This document shows, piece by piece, positions 1-7,654 of a DNA stretch of 64,000 nucleotides. Each line of letters begins with the position of its first letter. Within the stretch, counting starts at the first letter, position 1. A model generated the notes under the pieces. The model saw only the letters and a list, made by a program, of their open reading frames with translations. It searched no databases and was not told the origin of the DNA. Origin of the DNA: DATBSL01 sp964561785 (GTDB lineage Bacteria; Acidobacteriota; Vicinamibacteria; Fen-336); contig CAZLRF010000017.1 in assembly GCA_964561785.1 (NCBI GenBank), forward strand, positions 1-64,000. Reading direction: 5' to 3'. Position numbers and translations under genes: made by a program.

Positions 1-60
1 CGGCTACCGCGTCGAGCTTCAAGGGGTCGCCGCATGATCAGAGTTTCTTTCTAGGACCGC

Positions 61-1017
61 ATGCGGACGCTGACCGTTGTCTGCCCCGTCCACGACGAGC
101 GGGAGGTCGTCGCGGCGTTCCACGCCGAGCTGCGGCGGGTGCTCGACGCGCTCGAGGGGTGGCGCTCGACGATCCTGCTCGTGGACGACGGGAGCACCGA
201 CGGCACGCGCGAGGCGCTGCGCGAGCTCGCCGCGAGAGACCCCTCGGTCCAGGTCGTCGCCCTGAGCGCCCACTTCGGCCAGCAGGCGGCGCTGCTCGCC
301 GGGCTCGACCACTGCGACGCGGACGCGGTGGTGATGATGGACGCGGACCTCCAGCACCCGCCCTCCCTCATCCCGGAGCTTCTCGAGGCCTTCCTGCGCG
401 GCTTCGAGATCGTGTTCACGATCCGGGAGGACAGCCCGGAGGTCCCGGTGTGGAAGAGGACCAGCTCCCGCTGGTTCTACCGCCTGCTCAACTCGATCTC
501 GGACACCCCGATCAACGAGAACGCGGCGGACTTCCGCCTCGTCTCCCGCCGCGTGGTGGAGGTCTTCCGCACCCGCATCCGGGAGCGCAACCAGTTCCTG
601 AGGGGGCTGTTCGGCTGGGTGGGCTTCCCCGTGCACTTCGTACGCTTCCGCGTCTCCCGCCGCCCGGCGGGGAAGACCAAGTACTCCGTGCGGCGCATGC
701 TGCGCTTCGCGGCGGACGGCGTGGTGTCGTTCTCCAAGACGCCCCTGCAGGCGGCAGTGTACGTCGGCCTCGCCTTCGGCGCCGCCGGTGTCTTGTACGC
801 CGCGCTCACGCTGGGACGCTACCTCGTCGACCGCACGCTGCCCTCCGGCTGGGCGGCGCTCGTCATCCTCATCTCGATCTTCAGCGGCATCCAGCTCGTC
901 TTCCTCGGGATCCTCGGCGAGTACGTGGGGGCGATCTTCGACGAGGTGAAGGCGCGGCCGCACTACCTCGTGGAGGAGCGGATCAACTTCCCCTCCCGGC
1001 CCGGCGCGCCGAGTTGA
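61..1017 (+). CDS. Family 2 glycosyltransferase, DPM1/GtrB-like, membrane-anchored
   Basis: Probably transfers a sugar from a nucleotide donor to polyprenyl phosphate at the inner membrane, giving a lipid-linked sugar donor. The 318-residue protein has a GT-A fold with DDGSTDGT at about residue 42 and the metal-binding DADLQHPP at about 94. A GKTKYS motif near 205 is typical of GtrB/DPM-type enzymes. Two C-terminal membrane segments lie near 235-260 and 270-298. An AGGA sequence precedes the ATG. It overlaps the next gene by four bases (TTGA). The first 60 bases hold only a possible tail of an upstream gene (an open frame ending with TGA at 35-37), too short to identify. The sugar and acceptor cannot be told from sequence. 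Confidence 0.9.
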   Translation: MRTLTVVCPVHDEREVVAAFHAELRRVLDALEGWRSTILLVDDGSTDGTREALRELAARDPSVQVVALSAHFGQQAALLAGLDHCDADAVVMMDADLQHPPSLIPELLEAFLRGFEIVFTIREDSPEVPVWKRTSSRWFYRLLNSISDTPINENAADFRLVSRRVVEVFRTRIRERNQFLRGLFGWVGFPVHFVRFRVSRRPAGKTKYSVRRMLRFAADGVVSFSKTPLQAAVYVGLAFGAAGVLYAALTLGRYLVDRTLPSGWAALVILISIFSGIQLVFLGILGEYVGAIFDEVKARPHYLVEERINFPSRPGAPS

Positions 1018-1856
1018 GCGCCTGCGCGGCCTGCGGGGGAGCGGACGCCCGGCCCTTCCACCCCGGCCTCCGGCGCTGCACGGCCTGCGGCCACGCGTGG
1101 GCCGACCTCGAGCTGTCGCCGGAGCGTCTCGTCGGGATCTACGGCCCCGCCTACTTCCACGGGGAGGAGTACCGGGACTACCCGGCAGACCGGTTCGCCC
1201 TCCAGAAGAGCTTTCGCCGCCGCCTGGCCGAGATCGAGCCCTTTCTCGACCCCGCCCGCCACCGAAGCCTCCTCGAGGTGGGCTGCGCCTACGGCTTCTT
1301 CCTCGACCTCGTGCGCGGCCGCTTCGAGTCGGCCCTGGGAATCGACATCTCCGCGGAGGCCGTCCGCCACGCCCGCGAGTCCCTGGGCCTCGACGCCGTG
1401 CAGGGGGACGTGCTGGGCCACGACTTCGGCCGCCGCTCGTTCGACGTGGTCTGCCTCTGGGACACGATCGAGCACCTGCCGCAACCCGACCTCGCGGTGG
1501 CGAGGATCCGCGAGCTCACGGCGCCCGGCGCCCTCCTCGCCCTGACCACCGGCGACATCGGCAGCCCGCTCGCGCGGCTCCGCGGGCGTCGCTGGCGGCT
1601 CATCCACCCCCCCACCCACCTCCACTACTTCACCCGAGGCAGCCTGCGCCGCCTCCTCGAGCGATGCGGCTTCGAGCCGATCGACGACCGCACCTGCGGC
1701 TTCCACCGCAGCGTGCTGTCCGCCGCCCACGGCCTGCTCGGCCGGGGGCCGCGCGCCGCCCCTGCGCTCGCCCTCCTCGAGCGGCTGGGCTTCGGCCGCC
1801 TCTCCTTCTACCTCGACGCGGGCGACATCCGCCGGGTGGTGGCGCGGCGGCTCTGA
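1014..1856 (+). CDS. Class I SAM-dependent methyltransferase with N-terminal zinc-ribbon-like cysteines
   Basis: A 280-residue methyltransferase of the Methyltransf_23 type. The N-terminus has two CxxC pairs within the first 25 residues, resembling a small zinc ribbon. The SAM-binding glycine motif EVGCAYGFFL lies near residue 88, an acidic GID follows at the end of the next strand, and the post-motif DTIEHLP near 155 is typical of the family. The start is TTG at 1014, which overlaps the stop of the glycosyltransferase (TTGA), so the two are probably translated together. Similar enzymes sit in polysaccharide or lipid clusters, but the substrate is unknown. The 3' end overlaps the convergent cytochrome gene by 49 bases. 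Confidence 0.85.
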   Translation: MSACAACGGADARPFHPGLRRCTACGHAWADLELSPERLVGIYGPAYFHGEEYRDYPADRFALQKSFRRRLAEIEPFLDPARHRSLLEVGCAYGFFLDLVRGRFESALGIDISAEAVRHARESLGLDAVQGDVLGHDFGRRSFDVVCLWDTIEHLPQPDLAVARIRELTAPGALLALTTGDIGSPLARLRGRRWRLIHPPTHLHYFTRGSLRRLLERCGFEPIDDRTCGFHRSVLSAAHGLLGRGPRAAPALALLERLGFGRLSFYLDAGDIRRVVARRL

Positions 1857-2899
1857 GGCACGCCCTTCGGGTGGCAGTCGGCGCAGGCCACCCGGTGGAC
1901 GTCGTGCCGGCTGTCCGGGCTCTTGAACGTGGTGTCCATGGTCTCGACGTCGAGGCCGCAGTTCGACAGGCGGGGGTGGCAGCCCGCGCAGGAGGCCCGG
2001 GTCGACTGGCCGTGCTTCTCGTGGCAGGCGAGGCAGGACAGGCCCTCGTGAACGCCGACCGGGGTGCGGTCGTCGCCGGAGAAGACCTGCATCTCCGCCC
2101 GCGGGGCGTGGCACTGGTAGCACAGCGCCTGGCGCCGGTCGGGGCTGGCCTTCACCGACCGCTCGCCTTCCCTCATCGCGGGCAGGGGCAGGCGCTCGAG
2201 CGGCACGTGCTCGAGCGAGCGCCGGTCGTAGAGCGCGAGCGACGGCCGCGCGATCTCCTGCGCGGGCCCGGCGACCAGGGCCCGGTCGCTGCGGGGCGGG
2301 AGCGGCTCGCCCGGGCGGTGGACGGTGTGGCAGGCGAGGCAGGGCACGGCCGGGAGACCGGCGTGCTCCACCTCCAGGAACGTCCAGGGCCCCTTGCGGT
2401 CGAGGGGGGTCACGAGGTCCCGGATCCCGCCCTCGAAGTGCATGGCGTGGCAGCGCAGGCAGTCGTCCATGAGCTGCTGGGCCGCGTTGTGCTCGGGGTT
2501 GAGGAAGATGGCCGCGTACGGGGTCCCGTGGGGGCCGCTCTGCCAGTCGGCGAGCTCCTGGCGGTGGCAGGACCCGCACCGCTCGACGAGGGGCGCCACG
2601 TCCTGGTGGCGGATCCTGATCTGCTCCGGCGTCTTCTCCCGCGAGTGCAGCCACACCCGCGTGAGGTTCTTCGCGTGCATCCGCAGGTCCGCGCTGAAGG
2701 AGCTGCCGTGGCAGTCCTTGCACGCGACGGCCCGGTGGCTCGAGCGCGACCAGGCCTCGACCATCGGCCGGATCTCGTGGCAGCGCGCGCAGCCCATGCC
2801 GTCGTCGCCCCCGTAGTACCAGCTGCTGCCGGCGAGGGCGGCCACGCCGAACAGGCCGAGCCCGGCGAGGGAGACGAGGAGGCGCTTCAGGGTCTTCAT
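1808..2899 (-). CDS. Membrane-anchored nine-heme cytochrome c
   Basis: A 363-residue periplasmic electron carrier. Residues 5-25 are an uncleaved or cleavable hydrophobic anchor. Nine CxxCH heme c sites start at residues 37, 60, 108, 147, 187, 260, 289, 304 and 339, with many extra histidines that could serve as distal ligands. The N-terminal anchor followed immediately by CxxCH resembles NapC/NrfH quinol-linked cytochromes, but the protein is much longer and has more hemes. It is the last gene after the GMC flavoprotein and its small subunit, so it is likely their electron acceptor or the link to the quinone pool. An AGGGGGAGG sequence precedes the ATG. The tail past the last heme is basic and overlaps the convergent methyltransferase gene. 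Confidence 0.88.
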   Translation of the reverse strand: MKTLKRLLVSLAGLGLFGVAALAGSSWYYGGDDGMGCARCHEIRPMVEAWSRSSHRAVACKDCHGSSFSADLRMHAKNLTRVWLHSREKTPEQIRIRHQDVAPLVERCGSCHRQELADWQSGPHGTPYAAIFLNPEHNAAQQLMDDCLRCHAMHFEGGIRDLVTPLDRKGPWTFLEVEHAGLPAVPCLACHTVHRPGEPLPPRSDRALVAGPAQEIARPSLALYDRRSLEHVPLERLPLPAMREGERSVKASPDRRQALCYQCHAPRAEMQVFSGDDRTPVGVHEGLSCLACHEKHGQSTRASCAGCHPRLSNCGLDVETMDTTFKSPDSRHDVHRVACADCHPKGVPQSRRATTRRMSPASR

Positions 2900-2911
2900 G
2901 TCGCCCTCCCC

Positions 2912-4570
2912 CTAGCCCCGCAGGCCCCCGCCCTTCCAGGCCCGGACCAGGAGGTCCGAAGCCCGGTAAGCGTTGGCGAAGATGGTGAGAACGGGATTGA
3001 AGCCGCCGTTCGTGACGTGGACGGAGGCGTCGATCACGAAGACGTTCGGCACGTCGTGGACGCGGCACGAGGCGTCGACGACCGACGTCTTCGGATCGTT
3101 CCCCATCCGGCACGTCCCCGACTGGTGCTGGTGGCCGCTCACGCCGCGGCCGGCCCGGCGCTGCCAGGTGACGCTCGCCCCGGCCTCCTTGAGCCAGGCC
3201 TCGGCGCGCTCGGCCTGGCGGTTCGCGACCTCGATCGTGTGGTCGTGCTTGTCGCCCGAGATGCGCAGGACGGGGACGCCCCAGAAGTCCCTGACCTTCG
3301 GATCGAGGGACACCCGTCCGTCCCACGTCGGCATGTCCTGGGTGGGGCCCTGCACCATGATGTTGCGCCGGTAGTAGCGGCGCATGAAGTCCTTGTGCGC
3401 TTTCCCCCACGACGGCACCCCGGGGGGGTGGGCGCCCACGAACTGGATGGGCAGGCGGATGAACTCGTTCGCGAGCATGCCCCCGCCCCGCAGCCCGGGC
3501 GTGCCGTGGTTGTAGTCGCAGACCGAGATGCACACGCCGGGGCCGACGTCGTCGTAGACGTCCTCCTCGAACAGGCCCACCGCGCCCGTGTAGGTGTGGC
3601 CGGTGAGGTTGCGTCCCACCCAGTCGTACCGGTTGCCGAGGCCGTTCGGGTGGAGCCGGCTCTTCGAGAGGAGCAGCAGGCGCGCCGACTCGGTGGCCCC
3701 GCAGGACACGACGACGAGGTCCGCGGGCTGCTCCTGGAGGCGGTCGTTCTCGTCGAAGTAGGCCACCCCCCGCGCCCGTCCCCGATCGTCGAGGAGGATC
3801 TCCTTGACCTTGCACTCGGTGCGCAGCCAGGCGTTCCCGGTCGCGAGCGCGCGCGGGATCACCGTGTTCTGGGTGCCGTTCTTGGCGTTCGTCTCGCAGC
3901 CGAAGCCGACGCACCAGCGGATCCGCATGCAGGCCGAGCGGCCGTTGTACGGGACGGAGTTGATGAGGAGGGGCGTGTCGAAGGGGTGCAGGCCGAGGCG
4001 CTTCGCCGCCGGGTAGAGGAAGTCCCACTCCCGCGGCCGCGGCGTGAGCGGCGGCATCGGCAGGGGCCGGCGACGCGGGCCCTGGAAGACGTTCGGGGCC
4101 ACGTCGCCGCTCACGCCGATCTCGTGCTCGGCCTTGTCGTAGTACGGCTCGAGGTCGTCGTAGGAGATCGGCCAGTCGTCGAGGGTCGAGCCCTCGAGGG
4201 CACCGTAGGTCGACCGCATCCTGAAGTCCTGGGGCATGAAGCGCCAGGCCTGGCCGCCGTAGCTGACGGTGCCGCCCCCGACGCAGCTGGCGTTCGGGCT
4301 GTACTCGCCCTGGCGCGGGTAGACGATGCGCTCCCGGCCCTCGAGGTCCACGAACACGCGGGGGTTCTTCGCCTCGTCCGGACCGTAGGCGACGCCGAGG
4401 CTCGAGTTGCGCTGGTTGACGAGATCGTCCTTGCGCTCCTCGAAGGGCGAGTGCCACCGACCCTTCTCGAGGCACACCACGCTGAGGCCGGCCTCGGCGA
4501 GCCGGCAGAACACGACGCCCCCGCCGGCCCCGGAGCCCACCACGACCGCGTCGACGCGAGAGCGGGGCAT
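2912..4570 (-). CDS. GMC-family FAD-dependent oxidoreductase, large subunit
   Basis: A 552-residue flavoprotein of the glucose-methanol-choline family, similar to large subunits of membrane-bound gluconate, sorbitol or alcohol dehydrogenases. The FAD-binding GSGAGGG lies at residues 12-18 and EKG near 35. The C-terminus has the family motif HQSGTCRMG and a later GGFNP, where the active-site histidine and asparagine are expected. It has no signal peptide of its own. The gene just upstream encodes a Tat-exported small subunit, so the folded FAD enzyme is probably carried out with it. Four bases separate it from that gene and 12 from the cytochrome gene downstream. The sugar or alcohol oxidised is unknown. 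Confidence 0.92.
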   Translation of the reverse strand: MPRSRVDAVVVGSGAGGGVVFCRLAEAGLSVVCLEKGRWHSPFEERKDDLVNQRNSSLGVAYGPDEAKNPRVFVDLEGRERIVYPRQGEYSPNASCVGGGTVSYGGQAWRFMPQDFRMRSTYGALEGSTLDDWPISYDDLEPYYDKAEHEIGVSGDVAPNVFQGPRRRPLPMPPLTPRPREWDFLYPAAKRLGLHPFDTPLLINSVPYNGRSACMRIRWCVGFGCETNAKNGTQNTVIPRALATGNAWLRTECKVKEILLDDRGRARGVAYFDENDRLQEQPADLVVVSCGATESARLLLLSKSRLHPNGLGNRYDWVGRNLTGHTYTGAVGLFEEDVYDDVGPGVCISVCDYNHGTPGLRGGGMLANEFIRLPIQFVGAHPPGVPSWGKAHKDFMRRYYRRNIMVQGPTQDMPTWDGRVSLDPKVRDFWGVPVLRISGDKHDHTIEVANRQAERAEAWLKEAGASVTWQRRAGRGVSGHQHQSGTCRMGNDPKTSVVDASCRVHDVPNVFVIDASVHVTNGGFNPVLTIFANAYRASDLLVRAWKGGGLRG

Positions 4571-4574
4571 GGCG

Positions 4575-5171
4575 CTACCCCTTGCTCTCCGTGGGCGCGG
4601 GCCGCGGGGCGAGGGCGGGCGGGGGCGGCGTCTCGTGCAGCCGCCCCCGCACCGGCGGGTCGGGCACGCCGAGCATCTTCCAGCTCACGCGCTCGCTGTT
4701 CCCACCGTGGCGCGGGTCGCCGTAGAAGCCCATCATCGCGTGCTCCCGCAGGAGGGCGAAGAAGGCGGCCGGCTCGACCCCGGCCCAGTCGGCGGCCTGG
4801 ACGGCGCCCTTCTCGACGTCCTCGAGGAGGGCCGTCTGGGTCTCGAAGGACAGCTCGACGAAGGCCTTTCCGTGGCGCCGGCGCGCGCTGGCGTCGAGCC
4901 CGCGCAGGCCGGCCTGCCAGCGCGGCCGCTCGCTCTTCTGGCGGGTGGCGAGCTGCCGGTCGATGAACCTCACCGCCCCCGCCGCGGCCGCCCCGGGGTC
5001 CTGGTCGGGCGGGACGATCTGGTCGCAGGCCGCGGCGAGCGTCGCCGCCTCGGCCTCGGTCAGGGCGCGCCAGCGGCTCGCCGGCCTGCCGCAGGCGGCG
5101 GCGGTGGCGGCGGCGGCAACCGCGCCCGTCTTCAGGAATCCTCGTCGATCGACGGCGTAGGGGTCGTCCAA
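4575..5171 (-). CDS. Gluconate 2-dehydrogenase subunit 3 family protein with Tat signal
   Basis: The small subunit that partners the GMC flavoprotein. With the TTG start at 5171 the protein has 198 residues and begins with a twin-arginine signal, DRRGFLKT at about residues 8-15, then an alanine-rich stretch and AAAC, which could be a lipoprotein site. The TTG is preceded at four bases by GGAGG. The open frame extends further upstream, but that part is arginine-rich and lacks a good ribosome site, so I reject it. The small subunit probably brings the signal-less flavoprotein through the Tat system and stabilises it. It is first in the operon, divergent from the sulfatase gene. Confidence 0.85.
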   Translation of the reverse strand: MDDPYAVDRRGFLKTGAVAAAATAAACGRPASRWRALTEAEAATLAAACDQIVPPDQDPGAAAAGAVRFIDRQLATRQKSERPRWQAGLRGLDASARRRHGKAFVELSFETQTALLEDVEKGAVQAADWAGVEPAAFFALLREHAMMGFYGDPRHGGNSERVSWKMLGVPDPPVRGRLHETPPPPALAPRPAPTESKG

Positions 5172-5274
5172 GGCGCCTCCGGTACCCGGCAACCGTACCG
5201 GCCGCGGGGGTCGGCCGGCAATAGGCCGGACGCCCCATGCCCCGGCGCGCCCCGAGCGTGTCATCCTTCGCGCC

Positions 5275-7557
5275 ATGAGCGCCCTCCTGCCCCTCCTCCT
5301 CGCGGCCCACGCGTGCGGCCAGCCGGTCACGGACGCACGCGACGGGAGAAGCTATCCGACGGTCCGGATCGGCGAGCAGTGCTGGACGGCCCGCAACGCC
5401 GACCACGGCGCGGTGGTCCCGGACGCCCGGCCGCGCGACGCCGCCACGGTCGAGAGGACCTGCTACGGGAACGACCTGGGGAGCTGCCGCGTGTACGGCG
5501 GGCTCTACACGTGGGGTGAGGCGCAGCAGGCGTGCCCGGCGGGGTTTCACCTGCCCTCGCGGGACGAGTGGGAGACGCTCGCCGCCCACCTCGGCCGCAC
5601 GGTCGCGGGCGAGCGGCTCAAGGCCCGCGCGGACCACGCCCCCCCGTTCGACGGCACCGACGACGTCGGCTTCACGGCGCTGCCCGCGGGCACCGCCTTC
5701 CGCGGCTCGTTCGGACGGCAGGGCCACTGGGCCGTGTTCTGGACGGCCACCGAGAGCGACCCCGAGCGCGCGGTGTCGGTCACGCTCGACCGGCTGTGGC
5801 ACCCCGAGCCGCCCCGCTACCGGTCGGTGGTCTTCGACGACGCGTACCTCAAGGAGAACGCGTTCTCGGTGCGATGCGTGTCGGAGATCCCGCACTCGGA
5901 GATCGCCCGTCCGGCGCGATCTCCGAGTTCTGGTTCCGCAGAGCCCCGGGGAGAGCCGACGGACCGGCCTTCACCGGGGCTTTCCACGACGGACCAGAAC
6001 AGGACGTTGCGACCTTCGGCCGGGACCGCGCGTCGCAACGTCCTGTGCGTCGTCTGCGAGGACCTCTCTCCCCGCCTCGGAAGCTACGGCGATCCCCTGG
6101 CGCGCACGCCCGTGCTCGACCGCCTCGCCCGCGACGGCGTGCGCTTCACGCGCATGTTCTCGAGCTCGGGGGTGTGCGCGCCCAGCCGGGCCGCTCTCGT
6201 CACCGGCATGTACGCGAGCTCGATCGGCGCCGACAACATGCGCACATCGAGCGCCGACCGCGCGGGCCTGCCGAGCTACGAGGCGGTCCCGCCGCCTCCG
6301 GTGCGGCCGTTCCCGGAGTACCTCCGCGCGGCGGGCTACTACACGACGAACAACGCCAAGACCGACTACCAGTTCGCCTCTCCCCTCACCGCCTGGGACG
6401 AGAACGGCAAGGACGCCCACTGGCGGCACCGGCCCGAGGGGATGCCCTTCTTCTCGGTCTTCAACCTCGAGACGACGCACGAGTCTCAGGTCTGGAGCCG
6501 CGCGGACGACCCGGCCGTCGTGCCGCCCGAGCGGGTGGTCCTGCCTCCCTACCTCCCCGACACCCCCGCCGTCCGGCGCGACGTCGCACGCGTCCACGCC
6601 AACGCCGCGGTGATGGACCGCCAGGTCGGCGAGCTGCTCGCCGAGCTCGACGAAGCCGGGGTGGCGCCGGACACGATCGTCGTCTTCTACTGCGACAACG
6701 GGGGCCCGCTGCCCCGCGGCAAGCGCGAGCTGCTCGACTCCGGCCTCCACGTCCCCTTCCTCATGCGCTTCCCGGACGGCTCGCACGCCGGCAGCGTCGT
6801 GGACGACCTCGTGGCCTTCGTCGACATCCCGGCCACGATCCTCTCCCTCGCCGGGGTCCGGGTGCCGGGACACATGCAGGGCCGGCCCTTCTGGGGCGAC
6901 CAGAAGGCGCCGCCGCGGGAGTACGTCTTCGCGGCCCGGGACCGCATGGACGAGGAGACGGACCACGTGCGGGCCGCGCGCGACCGGCGGTTCAAGTATC
7001 TTCGGAACTTCCGGACCGACCTCCCCCGCTACCAGGACATCGACTACCGCAAGCAGATGGCCGCGATGCGGGACCTCCTTCGCCTCCGGGACGAGGGCCG
7101 GCTCGACGCCGTCCAGTCCCTCTGGTTCCAGCCGACGAAGCCGAAGGAGGAGCTCTACGACACCTGGGCCGATCCCCACGAGGTCCGGAACCTGGCCGAC
7201 GACCCCGCACACCGCATCCACCTCGAACGCCTGCGCCGGGCCCTCGACGGCTGGCTCGACGAGATCGGCGACCGCCCGGGGAGACCGGAGGCGGAGCTCA
7301 TCGAGTCGATGTGGCCGGGGGGCGTCCAGCCGAGGACCGCGGACCCCGTGGTCCTTGCGCGGGAGGGCCGCGTGAGCATCGAGTCCCCGACCGAGGGCTC
7401 GGCCGTGGCCTACCAGGTGGACGGGCGGGGCCTCCGGCCCGGCCACTGGCTCCTCTACACGGGGCCGTTCGCGGCGCGCCCCGGCTCGATCGTCACCGCG
7501 ATCGCGAACCGCCTCGGCTGGGCCCCGAGCCGCGAGGTCCGGTTCGTCGTGCCGTAG
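5275..7557 (+). CDS. FISUMP domain-sulfatase fusion protein
   Basis: A 760-residue secreted protein. After a short hydrophobic leader comes a FISUMP domain (Fibrobacter succinogenes major paralogous domain, about 15-205) with CYGND, YTWGEA, CPAGFHLPS, DEWETL and SVRCV motifs. A proline/serine-rich linker (about 206-253) follows. Residues 255-690 are a type I sulfatase. The formylglycine precursor is Cys301 in CAPSR, and DNGG and later metal ligands are visible. About 70 C-terminal residues look like a beta domain. It probably hydrolyses sulfate esters in the periplasm or outside the cell. No formylglycine-generating enzyme is encoded in the window. The linker DNA holds three nested inverted repeats, so this could be two ancestral genes joined. 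A TTG at 6007 could restart translation. Confidence 0.82.
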   Translation: MSALLPLLLAAHACGQPVTDARDGRSYPTVRIGEQCWTARNADHGAVVPDARPRDAATVERTCYGNDLGSCRVYGGLYTWGEAQQACPAGFHLPSRDEWETLAAHLGRTVAGERLKARADHAPPFDGTDDVGFTALPAGTAFRGSFGRQGHWAVFWTATESDPERAVSVTLDRLWHPEPPRYRSVVFDDAYLKENAFSVRCVSEIPHSEIARPARSPSSGSAEPRGEPTDRPSPGLSTTDQNRTLRPSAGTARRNVLCVVCEDLSPRLGSYGDPLARTPVLDRLARDGVRFTRMFSSSGVCAPSRAALVTGMYASSIGADNMRTSSADRAGLPSYEAVPPPPVRPFPEYLRAAGYYTTNNAKTDYQFASPLTAWDENGKDAHWRHRPEGMPFFSVFNLETTHESQVWSRADDPAVVPPERVVLPPYLPDTPAVRRDVARVHANAAVMDRQVGELLAELDEAGVAPDTIVVFYCDNGGPLPRGKRELLDSGLHVPFLMRFPDGSHAGSVVDDLVAFVDIPATILSLAGVRVPGHMQGRPFWGDQKAPPREYVFAARDRMDEETDHVRAARDRRFKYLRNFRTDLPRYQDIDYRKQMAAMRDLLRLRDEGRLDAVQSLWFQPTKPKEELYDTWADPHEVRNLADDPAHRIHLERLRRALDGWLDEIGDRPGRPEAELIESMWPGGVQPRTADPVVLAREGRVSIESPTEGSAVAYQVDGRGLRPGHWLLYTGPFAARPGSIVTAIANRLGWAPSREVRFVVP
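5894..5928. repeat. 13-bp perfect inverted repeat inside the FISUMP-sulfatase linker
   Basis: The arms ACTCGGAGATCGC (5894-5906) and its reverse complement (5916-5928) are separated by nine bases. It sits just after the codons for the last FISUMP motif. No T-run follows, so it is not a classical terminator. Confidence 0.85.
5942..5981. repeat. 8-bp inverted repeat between the two larger palindromes
   Basis: The arms AGCCCCGG (5942-5949) and CCGGGGCT (5974-5981) are complementary. They lie between the 13-bp and 15-bp inverted repeats and form the middle element of a palindromic block within coding sequence. Confidence 0.65.
5999..6046. repeat. 15-bp perfect inverted repeat at the start of the sulfatase domain
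   Basis: The arms ACAGGACGTTGCGAC (5999-6013) and its reverse complement (6032-6046) flank an 18-base loop. The right arm encodes the first strand of the sulfatase domain (RNVLC), so the left arm looks like an inverted copy of sulfatase coding sequence. Confidence 0.85.
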
Positions 7558-7560
7558 CCT

Positions 7561-7608
7561 GCCTTCCCCGAGGCCCTGCGGGACGGGGCCTTCCTCGAGG
7601 CCCTGCGG
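7561..7608. repeat. 21-bp direct repeat after the sulfatase gene
   Basis: Two copies, 7561-7581 and 7588-7608, share 20 of 21 bases around the core CGAGGCCCTGCGG. They lie between the convergent sulfatase and ATP-grasp-like genes, just before a hairpin. Function unknown. Confidence 0.6.
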
Positions 7609-7620
7609 AACAGACAGATC

Positions 7621-7654
7621 CTCGTGACGCCCTTCACGAAGGAGGCGTCACGAG
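7621..7654. terminator. Likely bidirectional terminator hairpin between convergent genes
   Basis: The arms CTCGTGACGCC and GGCGTCACGAG (11 bp, perfect) enclose a 12-base loop that can pair further. The hairpin lies between convergent genes and its right arm includes the stop codon of the minus-strand gene. It lacks a T-run, so termination is inferred from position and symmetry. Confidence 0.55.

Noticed and set aside
1097..4966. A 1289-codon plus-strand open frame across the dehydrogenase operon
   Set aside because: It runs antisense to the cytochrome, GMC and Tat subunit genes, has no recognisable domain and is rich in Arg, Ala and Pro as expected of shadow frames.
5172..5274. Well-defined promoter pair between the divergent dehydrogenase and sulfatase genes
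   Set aside because: I found only weak -10-like boxes in this 103-base gap. No pair of boxes is good enough to report.
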